A stretch of 64,000 bases of DNA from PGYT01 sp963675055 (GTDB taxonomy: Bacteria > Bacteroidota > Ignavibacteria > Ignavibacteriales > Melioribacteraceae): the NCBI GenBank assembly GCA_963675055.2, contig CAXXJE010000002.1:2542001-2606000 (forward strand), given 5' to 3'. Shown in pieces: positions 43,009-52,620 of the stretch (positions are counted from its first letter, which is position 1; each line of letters opens with the position of its first letter). The notes beneath the pieces are model-generated. The model was not told the origin of the DNA and did no database searches. It saw only the letters and a program-made list of their open reading frames with translations. A program made the translations under genes and the position numbers.

Positions 43009-45429
43009 GTGAAAAATTTATTGTTATCATCCATCTTTACAAAATCGTTTGGTTTTGTAGCAAGTTTAATTCTTTTCGGTTTTATTTCATTGTCAGCACA
43101 AACAAGTACGACAATATCGGATGTAGAAATTAGTGATGTCGTTGAGGGCGAATCGCTGACTTTTACTGCTTCATTATTGCAGCCGGAAATTACTTCAAGT
43201 GTAACCCTAGCTTATAAACCATTTGTTGAGTCGGAGTTTACATTCGTTGAAATGGAAGTTATTGCAAATACAGCTACATATACAATAAATGCAGATGAGA
43301 TTAAAATTCCATCAGTATCCTATTATTTGGAAGTCAGATTAACAACTGGTGTAGTGGAAACTTATCCGGTTAATGTTCCTGATGGAAATCAACCTGTTGA
43401 ACTTCCGGTGTCATCCAAATCCGAAAAAGAAAAAGAAATTATTATTCTTAGTCCGGCAGCAGGTGAGACTGTTTCCAAAGATGATTTCTTCATTTCTGTT
43501 TCATTCATTAAAGCTCCCGAAATTGTTGATGTATCTGCAACTAAAATATATCTGGGAACTCAGGATATAACGGAATACATTCTGTTTGCAGGTGATTTAT
43601 TAATCTTTTATTCAAATAATTTTCCGGATGTTGTAGGTTCAGGGGGCCAAAGTATTCGGATAGAGACTTTTGATAAGGAAGGTAATGAATATTATTCGTC
43701 CACAAGAAATTTTACAACTAAATCTGCCGAACTTATCGAACTGGAAGCCGATGCGCTTACATATTCAGGCAATTTTAAACTTGAATCAAGAAATGAGTCG
43801 TTTAATACAGAGTCTGAATGGTTTAATAATCTAACAGTTGATTTGAATAGCAAGTACTCTGATTGGAAGTTTCGAGGATATGCATATTTAACGTCAGAAG
43901 AAAAGAGCGATGCTCAACCCCGTCACAGGTTTTTTGCTTCCGCTGAATCCGACTGGTTAAAACTTCGTGTTGGTGATGCATATCCAAAGTATCCTCAACT
44001 TATAATGAACGGGAAACGAGTTAGAGGTGTTTCAGGCGGACTGGAACTAGGTTTTTTTAACATCCAATCTTCCTACGGACAGGTAAAAAGGAGTGTTGAA
44101 GGAGAACTGTTAGGAACTTATGATGCCGAGACTGTGCCACTTGAATCCAATGTAAATGTAATTTCCATTGATAAAGCTAAATATGGCAATCCGTATGGAG
44201 AAATAAACGCAGGCACTTACCAGCGTGATATTTTCGTGCTACGTCCTTCTTTCGGTAGTGGCGAATATTTTAAGTGGGGGTTTACTTATCTTCATTCAAA
44301 GGATGATATGAATTCTGTTGAATTCGCAAAAGCTCCGGAAGAAAACGTAGTTGCTGGAACTGATATGAGAATAAATCTGGATAACAGGAATATTATTATA
44401 AAAGGATCCGCAGCTGTTAGTTTAATCAATAGCGATATATCTCCGGGTGAACTAACAGATAGTCAGATTGATACTATTTTTGGGGGTGAAGATAGCTTTA
44501 TTGATGTTGATCCGAAGACAATCAAAGATATTAAAAGCTATCTTGGAAAATTCATTACTGTTAATCAGAATATTGGACCCTTAAACCCGCAGGAATTATC
44601 TTCTTTGGGTGCCGAAGGCTCCGTACAATTGAACTATTTCAATAATAGCCTTAAAACATCATATGTTTTCAGAGGAAATGAGTACAGTTCGTTTGGTCAG
44701 GATTTTGTGAGGACTGATGTTAAAGGTATTAATATTGCAGATAGAATTCGCTTTTGGGATAACAGATTATTCCTGACTCTTGGATACGAAAAGTTGGAAG
44801 ATAACCTGCAGAAAACAAAACAGGCCACTACTGAATATGAGACATTCAATGCAGCAGTATCAATTTTTCCAAGAATGAACTTCCCGAATATTACCGTTAC
44901 ATTTACACGGAACGATAATAAGAATGATATTGATCCATTGGACGAAGAGAAAAGTATATATCTTGTTGATTATAGCACTAACAGAGTATCTTCAAATATC
45001 TCGTATGGATTTACTGCGGGTGTTAAGCATAACTCATCCCTTAATTTTACTACATCCTCAACTGAAGATAATGGTGCCACTGGAATTGATGCAAATTTTC
45101 TATCCACATCTTTCTCGTTTAACAGCTATTGGAATCGTGATTTGACGAGCTTCTTTAGCCTGATACATTATAATAGTGAAATCAGTCAGGTAAAATATAA
45201 TTATACTACTGTTGCTGTTGGTGGCAGATACAGGATGTTGCAGGACAAACTTGAATTGAAAGCAACACTTCGTCCGACTTTCGGTGATCTGGAACAGCAG
45301 GTTCTGGATCTGTTGGCTAACTATATGTTTATTGAAAATCTGTATGCCGGACTTCAAATTAGAATCTTCAGAAAACCCGGTATTTCAACGGATAGTATTA
45401 CAGGACTAACACTGCGCTATAATATTTAG
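43009..45429 (+). CDS. Outer-membrane beta-barrel protein of unknown function
   Basis: An 806-residue exported protein with a signal peptide (FGFISLSAQ). The first ~200 residues contain Ig-like strands (LYYLEVRLT-type, KEKEIIILSPAAGETVSKDDFFISVSF). From about 250 to the end, alternating strands with many aromatic girdle residues (LFLTLGYEKLE, TVAVGGRYRML) and a terminal LRYNI suggest a barrel. No TonB plug is seen. The start is GTG at 43009 with an AGAGGGG site. Operon position between the FecR protein and the cyclase suggests a surface sensor or conduit, but that is inference. Confidence 0.7.
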   Translation: MKNLLLSSIFTKSFGFVASLILFGFISLSAQTSTTISDVEISDVVEGESLTFTASLLQPEITSSVTLAYKPFVESEFTFVEMEVIANTATYTINADEIKIPSVSYYLEVRLTTGVVETYPVNVPDGNQPVELPVSSKSEKEKEIIILSPAAGETVSKDDFFISVSFIKAPEIVDVSATKIYLGTQDITEYILFAGDLLIFYSNNFPDVVGSGGQSIRIETFDKEGNEYYSSTRNFTTKSAELIELEADALTYSGNFKLESRNESFNTESEWFNNLTVDLNSKYSDWKFRGYAYLTSEEKSDAQPRHRFFASAESDWLKLRVGDAYPKYPQLIMNGKRVRGVSGGLELGFFNIQSSYGQVKRSVEGELLGTYDAETVPLESNVNVISIDKAKYGNPYGEINAGTYQRDIFVLRPSFGSGEYFKWGFTYLHSKDDMNSVEFAKAPEENVVAGTDMRINLDNRNIIIKGSAAVSLINSDISPGELTDSQIDTIFGGEDSFIDVDPKTIKDIKSYLGKFITVNQNIGPLNPQELSSLGAEGSVQLNYFNNSLKTSYVFRGNEYSSFGQDFVRTDVKGINIADRIRFWDNRLFLTLGYEKLEDNLQKTKQATTEYETFNAAVSIFPRMNFPNITVTFTRNDNKNDIDPLDEEKSIYLVDYSTNRVSSNISYGFTAGVKHNSSLNFTTSSTEDNGATGIDANFLSTSFSFNSYWNRDLTSFFSLIHYNSEISQVKYNYTTVAVGGRYRMLQDKLELKATLRPTFGDLEQQVLDLLANYMFIENLYAGLQIRIFRKPGISTDSITGLTLRYNI

Positions 45430-45442
45430 ATAATATTTTCAG

Positions 45443-47680
45443 ATGATAAATTATAAGAAATTTATACAAGGTAGCGGACCAATAAGGTTCGCTACTCTTT
45501 TAGTAACCTTCCTTGTTGTCATATTAGTAACTCAGGAACAGTTCTTCTTAATAAGTCCGCTCAAAACTCTTGAATTAAAATTGCTTGATGAACGATTCAC
45601 CCGGCGAGGTGAATTCGATATAAAGGATTCGTCGGATGTAATAATTCTGGAAATTGATCAGGAGACTTACGAACAAATACCGAACTCATGGCCTTGGCCC
45701 AGACTTCTATTTAATAAGGTTGTTCAAAATCTTGAATCAGCCGGCGTTAAGGCCATTGGTATAGATTTGATGTGGTCTAATCCGGATAGAGTGAATCCTG
45801 ACTACGATACTTTAATGATTCAGACTATCAGAGAATATGGTAATATTGTTGTGTCCGGTAAGGTTAATATAGAAAAAGAGATTCAACTTCTTCGTGCCGA
45901 TTCAAAATACAGCGTAAGTGAGTATACGGATTCAACTCATACCGCGCTTGATGAGAATTTTGATAATATTTTTTTTATTGCCGATAGTTCGATTGGAATT
46001 GTACAAACTCCAGGTGATTATGATGAAGTATACAGAAGATATCAACCATACGTTACCACATCCAATTATCCTAAACCAGTTCCATCATTCGGCTTTGCCA
46101 TTTTGAATAAGTGGTGGAATCTGCCTCCCGACAGTATTGCTAAGCGTAACGATGATGGAAGTTATTTTACGCTTGGAGCTAAACAGATTCCGGCGTATGA
46201 CAGAACTACTATGCTTATTAATTTTTACGGAGCAGACAGAACATTCCCTAGGATAAATTTTTATAAGGTTCTTGACGATGAGAGATTTACAACGAAGGAC
46301 GAAATAGATTATGGAGTTCCTCTTGATGAATGGACGATGATGGATCAATCGATCTTCAGTGATAAAATTGTTCTAATTGGCTCAACTATGCCTGAAGATA
46401 AAGATTTCTTCAACATTCCCATATCGAGGGGGCAGCGTGAAGGTGATAATATCGTTGCGGGTGTTGAGTTTCACGCCAACGTAATTCAAAATGTAATTTG
46501 GAACGATTATATAAAAGGCCAGCCGCAGTATATTGAATTACTAGTGTTATTTTTAATTGGGTTAGTCGTTTTCTACATATCATCCTATATCAAGAAAAAA
46601 AAGATCAAGCATCATTTTCTGCTAGAACTATTCAATTTTGGTTTAATACTTCTTCTTGCATTTTTGATATATCAGGTTGGGATATATTTGTTCGTGCAAT
46701 ACAATTACATTGTTCCTATAATCAGCCCCATCTTAATGATAGTAATGAGCTACTTTGCAGTAACCGCATATCATTTCATCACGGAGCGATCACAAAATAA
46801 ATTAATTAAGGGCATGTTTAGTACCTACGTTAGTGGCGACCTCGTCAATGAGTTGATAAAAAATCCGGATAAACTTAAACTTGGGGGAGAAAAACGTAAC
46901 CTGAGTATACTTTTCAGCGACATCGCTGGCTTTACAGCTTTCTCCGAGAAATTACAGCCGGAGGAACTGGTTGAATTTATAAATGATTACCTGACTGAAA
47001 TGACAGACATTGTGCTTGCTAATCGCGGAACACTGGATAAATATATTGGTGATGCTATTATGGCTATCTGGGGAGCACCGCTTGATAATGACAGACATGA
47101 ATATTACTCGTGTAAAACAGCCATCGAAATGCAGCAGAAGGTGGATGAACTAGGCAGTAACTGGCAGCTCGAAGGACAAAATCTCATCAATATCAGAATC
47201 GGAATTAATAGCGGTAACGTGGTTGTTGGTAATATTGGCGGGCGAAACAGATTTGATTATACTGTTATGGGCGATAATGTTAACCTTGCGTCAAGACTTG
47301 AAGGTGCAAATAAACAATACAGTACCGGGATAATGATAAGTGAAAGTACTTATGAGAAAGTGAAGGATGAGTTTATTACGCGCGAATTGGATACTATCAG
47401 AGTGAAAGGGAAGGTAGCCCCGACAACTGTTTACGAGCTTGTCGGCTTTCTATCTGATGAAGAAGCCACTCAAAAAATCACCCGGCTGAAGGATTATGTT
47501 GAAGGACTTTCAGAATACAAAGCACGAAACTTTGAAAAGGCATTTACACTATTTGAAACTTCATATGAAGCAAATAATAAGGAACATGCTTCATTTGTTT
47601 ATATGGAGCGCTGCAAGTACTTTATAGAAAATCCTGTTGAAGATGATTGGGACGGGGTTTTTACGATGAAAACAAAGTAG
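45443..47680 (+). CDS. CHASE2-domain class III adenylate cyclase
   Basis: A 745-residue membrane signalling enzyme. An N-terminal helix (about 15-33) precedes a large periplasmic CHASE2 domain (about 35-355), then three closely packed helices (about 360-450), then a class III cyclase domain (about 480-670). Metal aspartates are D493 (FSDIAGF) and D537 (GDAIMAIWG); the lysine in DKYIGD and the aspartate of YTVMGDNVNLASRL point to ATP rather than GTP. It should make cAMP in response to an external or envelope signal. A short helical tail follows. It closes the operon with the FecR and barrel genes. Confidence 0.92.
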   Translation: MINYKKFIQGSGPIRFATLLVTFLVVILVTQEQFFLISPLKTLELKLLDERFTRRGEFDIKDSSDVIILEIDQETYEQIPNSWPWPRLLFNKVVQNLESAGVKAIGIDLMWSNPDRVNPDYDTLMIQTIREYGNIVVSGKVNIEKEIQLLRADSKYSVSEYTDSTHTALDENFDNIFFIADSSIGIVQTPGDYDEVYRRYQPYVTTSNYPKPVPSFGFAILNKWWNLPPDSIAKRNDDGSYFTLGAKQIPAYDRTTMLINFYGADRTFPRINFYKVLDDERFTTKDEIDYGVPLDEWTMMDQSIFSDKIVLIGSTMPEDKDFFNIPISRGQREGDNIVAGVEFHANVIQNVIWNDYIKGQPQYIELLVLFLIGLVVFYISSYIKKKKIKHHFLLELFNFGLILLLAFLIYQVGIYLFVQYNYIVPIISPILMIVMSYFAVTAYHFITERSQNKLIKGMFSTYVSGDLVNELIKNPDKLKLGGEKRNLSILFSDIAGFTAFSEKLQPEELVEFINDYLTEMTDIVLANRGTLDKYIGDAIMAIWGAPLDNDRHEYYSCKTAIEMQQKVDELGSNWQLEGQNLINIRIGINSGNVVVGNIGGRNRFDYTVMGDNVNLASRLEGANKQYSTGIMISESTYEKVKDEFITRELDTIRVKGKVAPTTVYELVGFLSDEEATQKITRLKDYVEGLSEYKARNFEKAFTLFETSYEANNKEHASFVYMERCKYFIENPVEDDWDGVFTMKTK

Positions 47681-48763
47681 TTACTTCTTCATTCTTATCA
47701 AATTTATTATCGCACCGGTAAAGAAAACCAGATTAGCAAACCAGGCTGTAAAGAAAGGATCAAGCACACCGTTTTTCCCGAAGGACTTGCTTATCTGCAT
47801 AAATACGAGATAGACAAAGGTGATTACAATACTAATTCCGAATTGAAGCGCGAGCCCGCCTTTACGCTTATTAGCGGATATTGGGAGTCCGAACAAGACG
47901 GTTATAACACTTGCAAACGCGAATGCAAACCTTGAGTGATATTCAATCAATATACGGGTAGGATCATTGCCTGATCTTAATTGTTCTTCTGCAAACTCAT
48001 CAAGTTCAGTCAGATCAAGTTCTTCTGTTTTCCTCTGTTTTTTAAGAATATCTTCAGGAGTGAAATGCAATTTCTCTATTGGGATTGACGCAAAGCTCTC
48101 AAGCGATTGATGATCTCCGTCAAAAATTCTTTCTGTGCCGTTAAAGAGTGTCCATGTTTGTGCCGTCGAGTCATATCTCATCCGGGCTGCGTCGAATCTC
48201 GAAATCATCATTGTAAGGTCTTCGGGATTAAAGTCCTGGATACTGACACGATACGCCTGTTCTGTGTTAACATTGTAGGTGCCGATACTTACAATCCGGG
48301 TTCTGCTGTCCTGAAAAAATACATTAGAACCGGACTGGATAGTGCCTCGGTTCATATAATTCCGTTCAATATATATTCTGTGCTTGTTTGCCATTGGAAC
48401 AACATAGCCGCCGAAATATACAGAGAACGAGCTGATAAGCATGGCTGTTAGAAAAAAAGGAAGCATAAATCGATACAGGCTAACGCCGGAAGATTTAATG
48501 GCTGTTAATTCATTTTGAGTCGACATCTTACCCGCAACAAATAAACTTGCCAGAAGTACAGAAACAGGCAGCATTAATCGTAATATCTCTGGTATGAATA
48601 CAATATAATATTGTATGATAACATTCGCCGGAACATCCTCGTCGATAAAATCATCGAGGTTTTCCATCAAATTCATTATTACAAATATTAATGTGAACGA
48701 AAGCAGACTGAAAAAAATAGTCTGCAGAAATTGCCTGATTAAATATCTGTCAATTATTTTCAT
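47681..48763 (-). CDS. LPS export permease, LptG-like
   Basis: A 360-residue YjgP/YjgQ-family permease. Three N-terminal helices (MKIIDRYLIRQFLQTIFFSLL opening), a periplasmic beta domain (about 135-265) and three C-terminal helices with GLPISANKRKGG are seen. It forms a heterodimer with the neighbouring LptF-like protein and works with LptB to extract LPS for transport across the envelope. The frame extends upstream to 48814, but MKIIDRY at 48763 is the family start and overlaps the upstream gene by 14 bases. Its stop meets the convergent cyclase stop without a gap. Confidence 0.85.
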   Translation of the reverse strand: MKIIDRYLIRQFLQTIFFSLLSFTLIFVIMNLMENLDDFIDEDVPANVIIQYYIVFIPEILRLMLPVSVLLASLFVAGKMSTQNELTAIKSSGVSLYRFMLPFFLTAMLISSFSVYFGGYVVPMANKHRIYIERNYMNRGTIQSGSNVFFQDSRTRIVSIGTYNVNTEQAYRVSIQDFNPEDLTMMISRFDAARMRYDSTAQTWTLFNGTERIFDGDHQSLESFASIPIEKLHFTPEDILKKQRKTEELDLTELDEFAEEQLRSGNDPTRILIEYHSRFAFAFASVITVLFGLPISANKRKGGLALQFGISIVITFVYLVFMQISKSFGKNGVLDPFFTAWFANLVFFTGAIINLIRMKK

Positions 48764-50126
48764 TCTGATTAGCAACTGTTCTAAATTGTTTTGGCAGAAG
48801 CTTAAGAAGTACATCGAAATTAATAGTAATTCTTTCCCTCGCGCTTTTAATAGTTAAATAAACTCCAAGTATTCCCAGTACAATGTTTGCGCTCCACATT
48901 CCGAGAAACGGACTAAGTAATCCGCGATCAGCAAGTTTCTCACCAACCATCAGGAATGCCCAGTAAATAATAAAGAATATTAAACTAATTGCCCCTGCAA
49001 CTCCGAAACCTCCTTTGCGGGTCATTGTTCCCAGTGGAGCTCCTATAAGTATAAATACTATGCATGCTACCGGCAGTGAATACTTTTTATGAATTTCAAC
49101 AAGATACTTATTTGTACTTGTCCAATTAGAAGTAAGCTTCCTCGTATTAGAATTTACCATACTTTTGGCTGTACGTATCTTATCTTTTACTCTCCTGTAT
49201 ATCATTGTCTGACTTCTCGCCCTGGTAATCTCCGGATCCGCTGTGAAAATAGAATCAGTCTTAAAATAATTATTAAACGTTCTATTGAAATCTGATTCAT
49301 ACTTTTGTCTTAATACCTGCAGGCTATCAATAATATCATGCATTGCAGATGCACTTAACTCCCGATCTCCTCTTCTTTTAGTACCGGGGCTCGATTCCTT
49401 GAACGAGAATTGATCAGCATTCATTACGATTTTATGCTTATCAAAAATCACCTTCCTGTACGTATTCTGATTCCCAATTTCCGATGTATGGATTTCACCA
49501 TCCCATAAATCCATAATTAATTTATCTTGCTTCTTCGCAAAATAGAGCTTGCCATTCCGGGCTGTTATCACATTGTTATATCGATTATCTGTGTTATCAT
49601 AAATCGTTATTTCCTCAAGATCATTAGTTTCCTCATCGATTTTTCTGACAAGAATCGAATACTTTGATACTTCCTGAGAAAATACTCCTTCTACTAAAGA
49701 CAAGGTTGGTTTTTTCTTTGAAATATCCTGTCCCAATACTCTGGCTGCATGATTAGCATTCGGGTAAACATTATTATTAAATTGAATTAACAGTGCTGCG
49801 ATTAATATGCTTCCAATAAAAGGGGGCAGCATCATTTTATAAAGACTAACTCCCGTCGCTTTAAGGATCGCAACTTCGTTATTCTGTGCAAGACTGCCGA
49901 AAGCCATGATTGTTGCTACAAGAACAGCCATTGGAACTACGAGTACGAGCATCCATGCAAGATTATAGGTGATGAGCTTTACTATTATCCACAAACTCAG
50001 TCCCTTTCCAATTAACCTGTCGGCAAATTTCATAAAGAACTGAAGCAGGAACACACCCATCAATACAAACACTGAAAACAGGAATGGTAATGCGTGTGCT
50101 TTTAATATGTATCTAAATATTATCAT
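48750..50126 (-). CDS. LPS export permease, LptF-like
   Basis: A 458-residue YjgP/YjgQ-family permease with the opening MIIFRYILKAHALPFLFSVFV, the ATP-cassette coupling segment LAQNNEVAILKATGVSLYKM and a C-terminal helix group with GAPLGTMTRKGG. The periplasmic insert (about 140-350) is longer than in LptG and includes a charged helical segment (about 265-340), unlike typical LptF of Proteobacteria. It overlaps the LptG-like gene by 14 bases; the two are plainly one unit. Confidence 0.85.
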   Translation of the reverse strand: MIIFRYILKAHALPFLFSVFVLMGVFLLQFFMKFADRLIGKGLSLWIIVKLITYNLAWMLVLVVPMAVLVATIMAFGSLAQNNEVAILKATGVSLYKMMLPPFIGSILIAALLIQFNNNVYPNANHAARVLGQDISKKKPTLSLVEGVFSQEVSKYSILVRKIDEETNDLEEITIYDNTDNRYNNVITARNGKLYFAKKQDKLIMDLWDGEIHTSEIGNQNTYRKVIFDKHKIVMNADQFSFKESSPGTKRRGDRELSASAMHDIIDSLQVLRQKYESDFNRTFNNYFKTDSIFTADPEITRARSQTMIYRRVKDKIRTAKSMVNSNTRKLTSNWTSTNKYLVEIHKKYSLPVACIVFILIGAPLGTMTRKGGFGVAGAISLIFFIIYWAFLMVGEKLADRGLLSPFLGMWSANIVLGILGVYLTIKSARERITINFDVLLKLLPKQFRTVANQNENN

Positions 50127-50268
50127 CGCATTTGTAAACTTTAAGCGTAAATTTAGTTATAATATTTTAGTATAAAAATGTTCCATGTTGATTTCCTGAA
50201 TTTGAAATCCCAAGTAAGAATCTTGCTTATTTGTCCGGCAGGTAGAATCGGTATAACCCGAAACTTTC

Positions 50269-50299
50269 TTGAATTGGGATGAATATAAGTGTAAATTTG
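50269..50299 (+). promoter_or_regulatory. Bacteroidota-type promoter for the M20 dipeptidase gene
   Basis: TTG at 50269-50271, exactly 20 bases, then TAAATTTG at 50292-50299, a full match to TAnnTTTG. It lies 48 bases before the GTG start at 50347 in the divergent 220-base region. Confidence 0.68.
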
Positions 50300-50346
50300 A
50301 CTATTAAATAAAATTATCGAACTTCTCTAAAACAAAGGAGCTTATT

Positions 50347-51714
50347 GTGGATAAAGTCTTAAGTTATGTGGAATCGAACAAAAAGCGTTACCTGAAAGAA
50401 CTTACGGAATATCTTAGTATTCCCAGTATTAGTACTCTGAATTCGTATAAAGATGAAGTGAAAAGATGTGCCAAATATGCTGCAGATCATTTGAAATCGA
50501 TTGGCATGAAATCCGTTAGGATTCACAAAACAAAGAAACACCCGATAGTTTATGCCGAATGGATGGGTGCAAAGGGGAAACCGACAGTGCTTATTTACGG
50601 ACACTATGATGTTCAGCCTGTGGATCCGCTGGATGAGTGGAATACCGATCCTTTTAAGGCAGTAGTAAAGGATGGTAAAATATGGGCAAGGGGTGCGAAT
50701 GATAATAAAGGTCAGCATTTCGCTCATGTTAAAGCTATTGAAGCGTATTTGAAATCTGAAAAGAAACTGCCGGTTAATGTTAAGGTTATACTTGAAGGGG
50801 AGGAAGAAGTTGGCAGTGAAAGTCTTGGAACATTTTTGAAGCAAAATAAAAAACTGCTGAAGTGTGATACTGTAATGATATCAGATACAAGTCTGTTTGG
50901 TGTTAATCAGCCGACAATTAGTTACGGACTACGCGGTCTATGCTATATGGAAATTGAAGTGACAGGGCCGAACCGTGATCTGCATTCAGGTAGTTTCGGC
51001 GGCGCAGTGGCTAATCCGGTAAATGAACTGGCAAAAATAATTTCCAAACTGCAGGATAAAAATGGTAAAGTTACAATACCGAATTTTTATAAAGATGTTG
51101 TTAAACTGACTAAGAAAGAAAGGGAGAACTTCAAGAAATTGAACTTTTCCGATAATAAACTTGCAAAGGATTTGAAGGTAAAGGAACTTCAGGGTGAAGC
51201 TGGATATACAACTCTCGAAAGATTATCCGCACGTCCAACACTGGACTGTAACGGTATAATAGGCGGGTTTACCGGTGAAGGCGCTAAAACCGTTCTTCCG
51301 GCAAAAGCATCCGCTAAGATCAGCATGAGACTTGTACCCAATCAGACTCCGAAAGCTATTGCCGAAGAGTTTAAGAAATTCGTTCTTTCACTAGCACCAA
51401 AAAGTGTTAAAGTAGAAGTAAAAGAATTGCATGGCGGACTTCCGTTCTTTACATCTTTCGAAAATGAATATGTTGTTGCTGCTTCTAAAGCTATAAGTAA
51501 AGCATTCAAGCGTAAAAATGTTTATTCACGTGAAGGCGGATCAATACCTATTGTTGTTGAATTCGCTAACCAGTTGAAAGCTCCTGTAATTCTAATGGGA
51601 CTGGGACTGGATACGGATGACATACATTCACCGAATGAGCATTTTCATTTATCTAACTTTGAAAGAGGCATCCTTAGCTCAGTGTACTTTCTTGATGAAG
51701 TTTCAAAACTGTAG
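50347..51714 (+). CDS. M20-family dipeptidase
   Basis: A 455-residue cytoplasmic zinc peptidase. YGHYDVQPVDPLDEW gives the first metal ligands, GANDNKGQHFA the bridging aspartate, LEGEEEVGSE the catalytic glutamate pair, DTSLFG a further ligand and HSPNEHFHLSNFERG the last histidine. The dimerisation domain sits in between (about 195-350). It hydrolyses short peptides such as dipeptides; precise substrate is unknown. The GTG start follows an AAGGAG site. Confidence 0.9.
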   Translation: MDKVLSYVESNKKRYLKELTEYLSIPSISTLNSYKDEVKRCAKYAADHLKSIGMKSVRIHKTKKHPIVYAEWMGAKGKPTVLIYGHYDVQPVDPLDEWNTDPFKAVVKDGKIWARGANDNKGQHFAHVKAIEAYLKSEKKLPVNVKVILEGEEEVGSESLGTFLKQNKKLLKCDTVMISDTSLFGVNQPTISYGLRGLCYMEIEVTGPNRDLHSGSFGGAVANPVNELAKIISKLQDKNGKVTIPNFYKDVVKLTKKERENFKKLNFSDNKLAKDLKVKELQGEAGYTTLERLSARPTLDCNGIIGGFTGEGAKTVLPAKASAKISMRLVPNQTPKAIAEEFKKFVLSLAPKSVKVEVKELHGGLPFFTSFENEYVVAASKAISKAFKRKNVYSREGGSIPIVVEFANQLKAPVILMGLGLDTDDIHSPNEHFHLSNFERGILSSVYFLDEVSKL

Positions 51715-51749
51715 TTCGCAAGGTTAAATGAATTAATTATGAGTCTGGT

Positions 51750-52610
51750 ATGAAGATTCTCCGAATACTTCTAATTATAGCGCTAATAGTCACTCTGGCA
51801 CTTATTGTGTTCGGTGTCTTTACGTATTCTTGTGAAGACAGCGTTTCAGGAGGTGATCCGGAAGTCTCATCTACTAAGGATAAAAGTATACAGGAATATA
51901 ATATCAGACAAGAGGAAAAGCTGGCGGGGAACCGGACACCGTGTGATACAATTGCGCTCCGCCAGTATGTAGTGGATAATTACGATGCAGGAACGTACCT
52001 CGTTGAGTTCGATAGAACTTTTACGTTTAATCTTCCGAGGGAAGCTGTAATTTACTTTGATGAAGGCGGGAAAAAATATATTTTTGCCGTCATTGCTAAA
52101 TCGAAAAAAGGCGAAAGACTTATTGAAAAAACAAACCTGATCGGGTTTGAATCAAGTTTTATTAACCTCGACAGTACAAAACTTGGTACTGCTTTTTTCT
52201 ACCTAACGCTTTTTTCGTGTGAAAACGACAGGTTCAATTATATATGGGAGTCAGAGGTTCCTATCCACGGCGGCTTCAATTCTATGAAGCTTAAGAAATG
52301 GAGACCTAAAAACATCTGGTATGTTGAACTCAATTATGAGTTTGGTATAATTTCAGGGCACAGAAATTTCAACTACTTTATGGTTGATGGTATAGAGAAT
52401 CCGCCACATCTGCTTGAAACATATCTTGGAATTGTTCATAAGCGTACTTTAACAAATGTAAATAATGATAGGTTTCCCGATTACCTGGAATACAGGTTTT
52501 TGGATGACTCGCTCAGTATTACGGAACTTGATTCTATTCCTTTTTACTGGAGTGAACCGAAACAGTTATATATTACGGATAAAAGCAGACGATGGTTTAG
52601 AAAGTATTGA
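51750..52610 (+). CDS. Lipoprotein-like protein of unknown function
   Basis: A 286-residue protein. The N-terminal hydrophobic stretch (about 3-26) ends in FTYSC, a plausible lipobox. The mature part has the regular strand pattern EFDRTFTFNLPREAVIYFDEGGKKYIFAVIA and later a cluster of Trp/Tyr residues (KLKKWRPKNIWYVELNYEF). I do not recognise the family. It is 10 bases from the YgfZ gene and is probably co-transcribed with the dipeptidase. Confidence 0.6.
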   Translation: MKILRILLIIALIVTLALIVFGVFTYSCEDSVSGGDPEVSSTKDKSIQEYNIRQEEKLAGNRTPCDTIALRQYVVDNYDAGTYLVEFDRTFTFNLPREAVIYFDEGGKKYIFAVIAKSKKGERLIEKTNLIGFESSFINLDSTKLGTAFFYLTLFSCENDRFNYIWESEVPIHGGFNSMKLKKWRPKNIWYVELNYEFGIISGHRNFNYFMVDGIENPPHLLETYLGIVHKRTLTNVNNDRFPDYLEYRFLDDSLSITELDSIPFYWSEPKQLYITDKSRRWFRKY

Positions 52611-52620
52611 AAGGAAATAT

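Noticed and set aside
48764..48814. Extended N-terminus of the LptG-like protein
   Set aside because: The 17 extra residues overlap the LptF-like coding region and do not fit the family; MKIIDRY is the usual opening.
50359..50844. 161-codon minus-strand ORF
   Set aside because: Antisense to the M20 peptidase, whose catalytic motifs fix the coding strand.
52465..52620. Extended N-terminus of YgfZ from 52465
   Set aside because: The extension lies in another frame of the upstream lipoprotein gene; ATG 52621 with an AAGGAAA site is the natural start.
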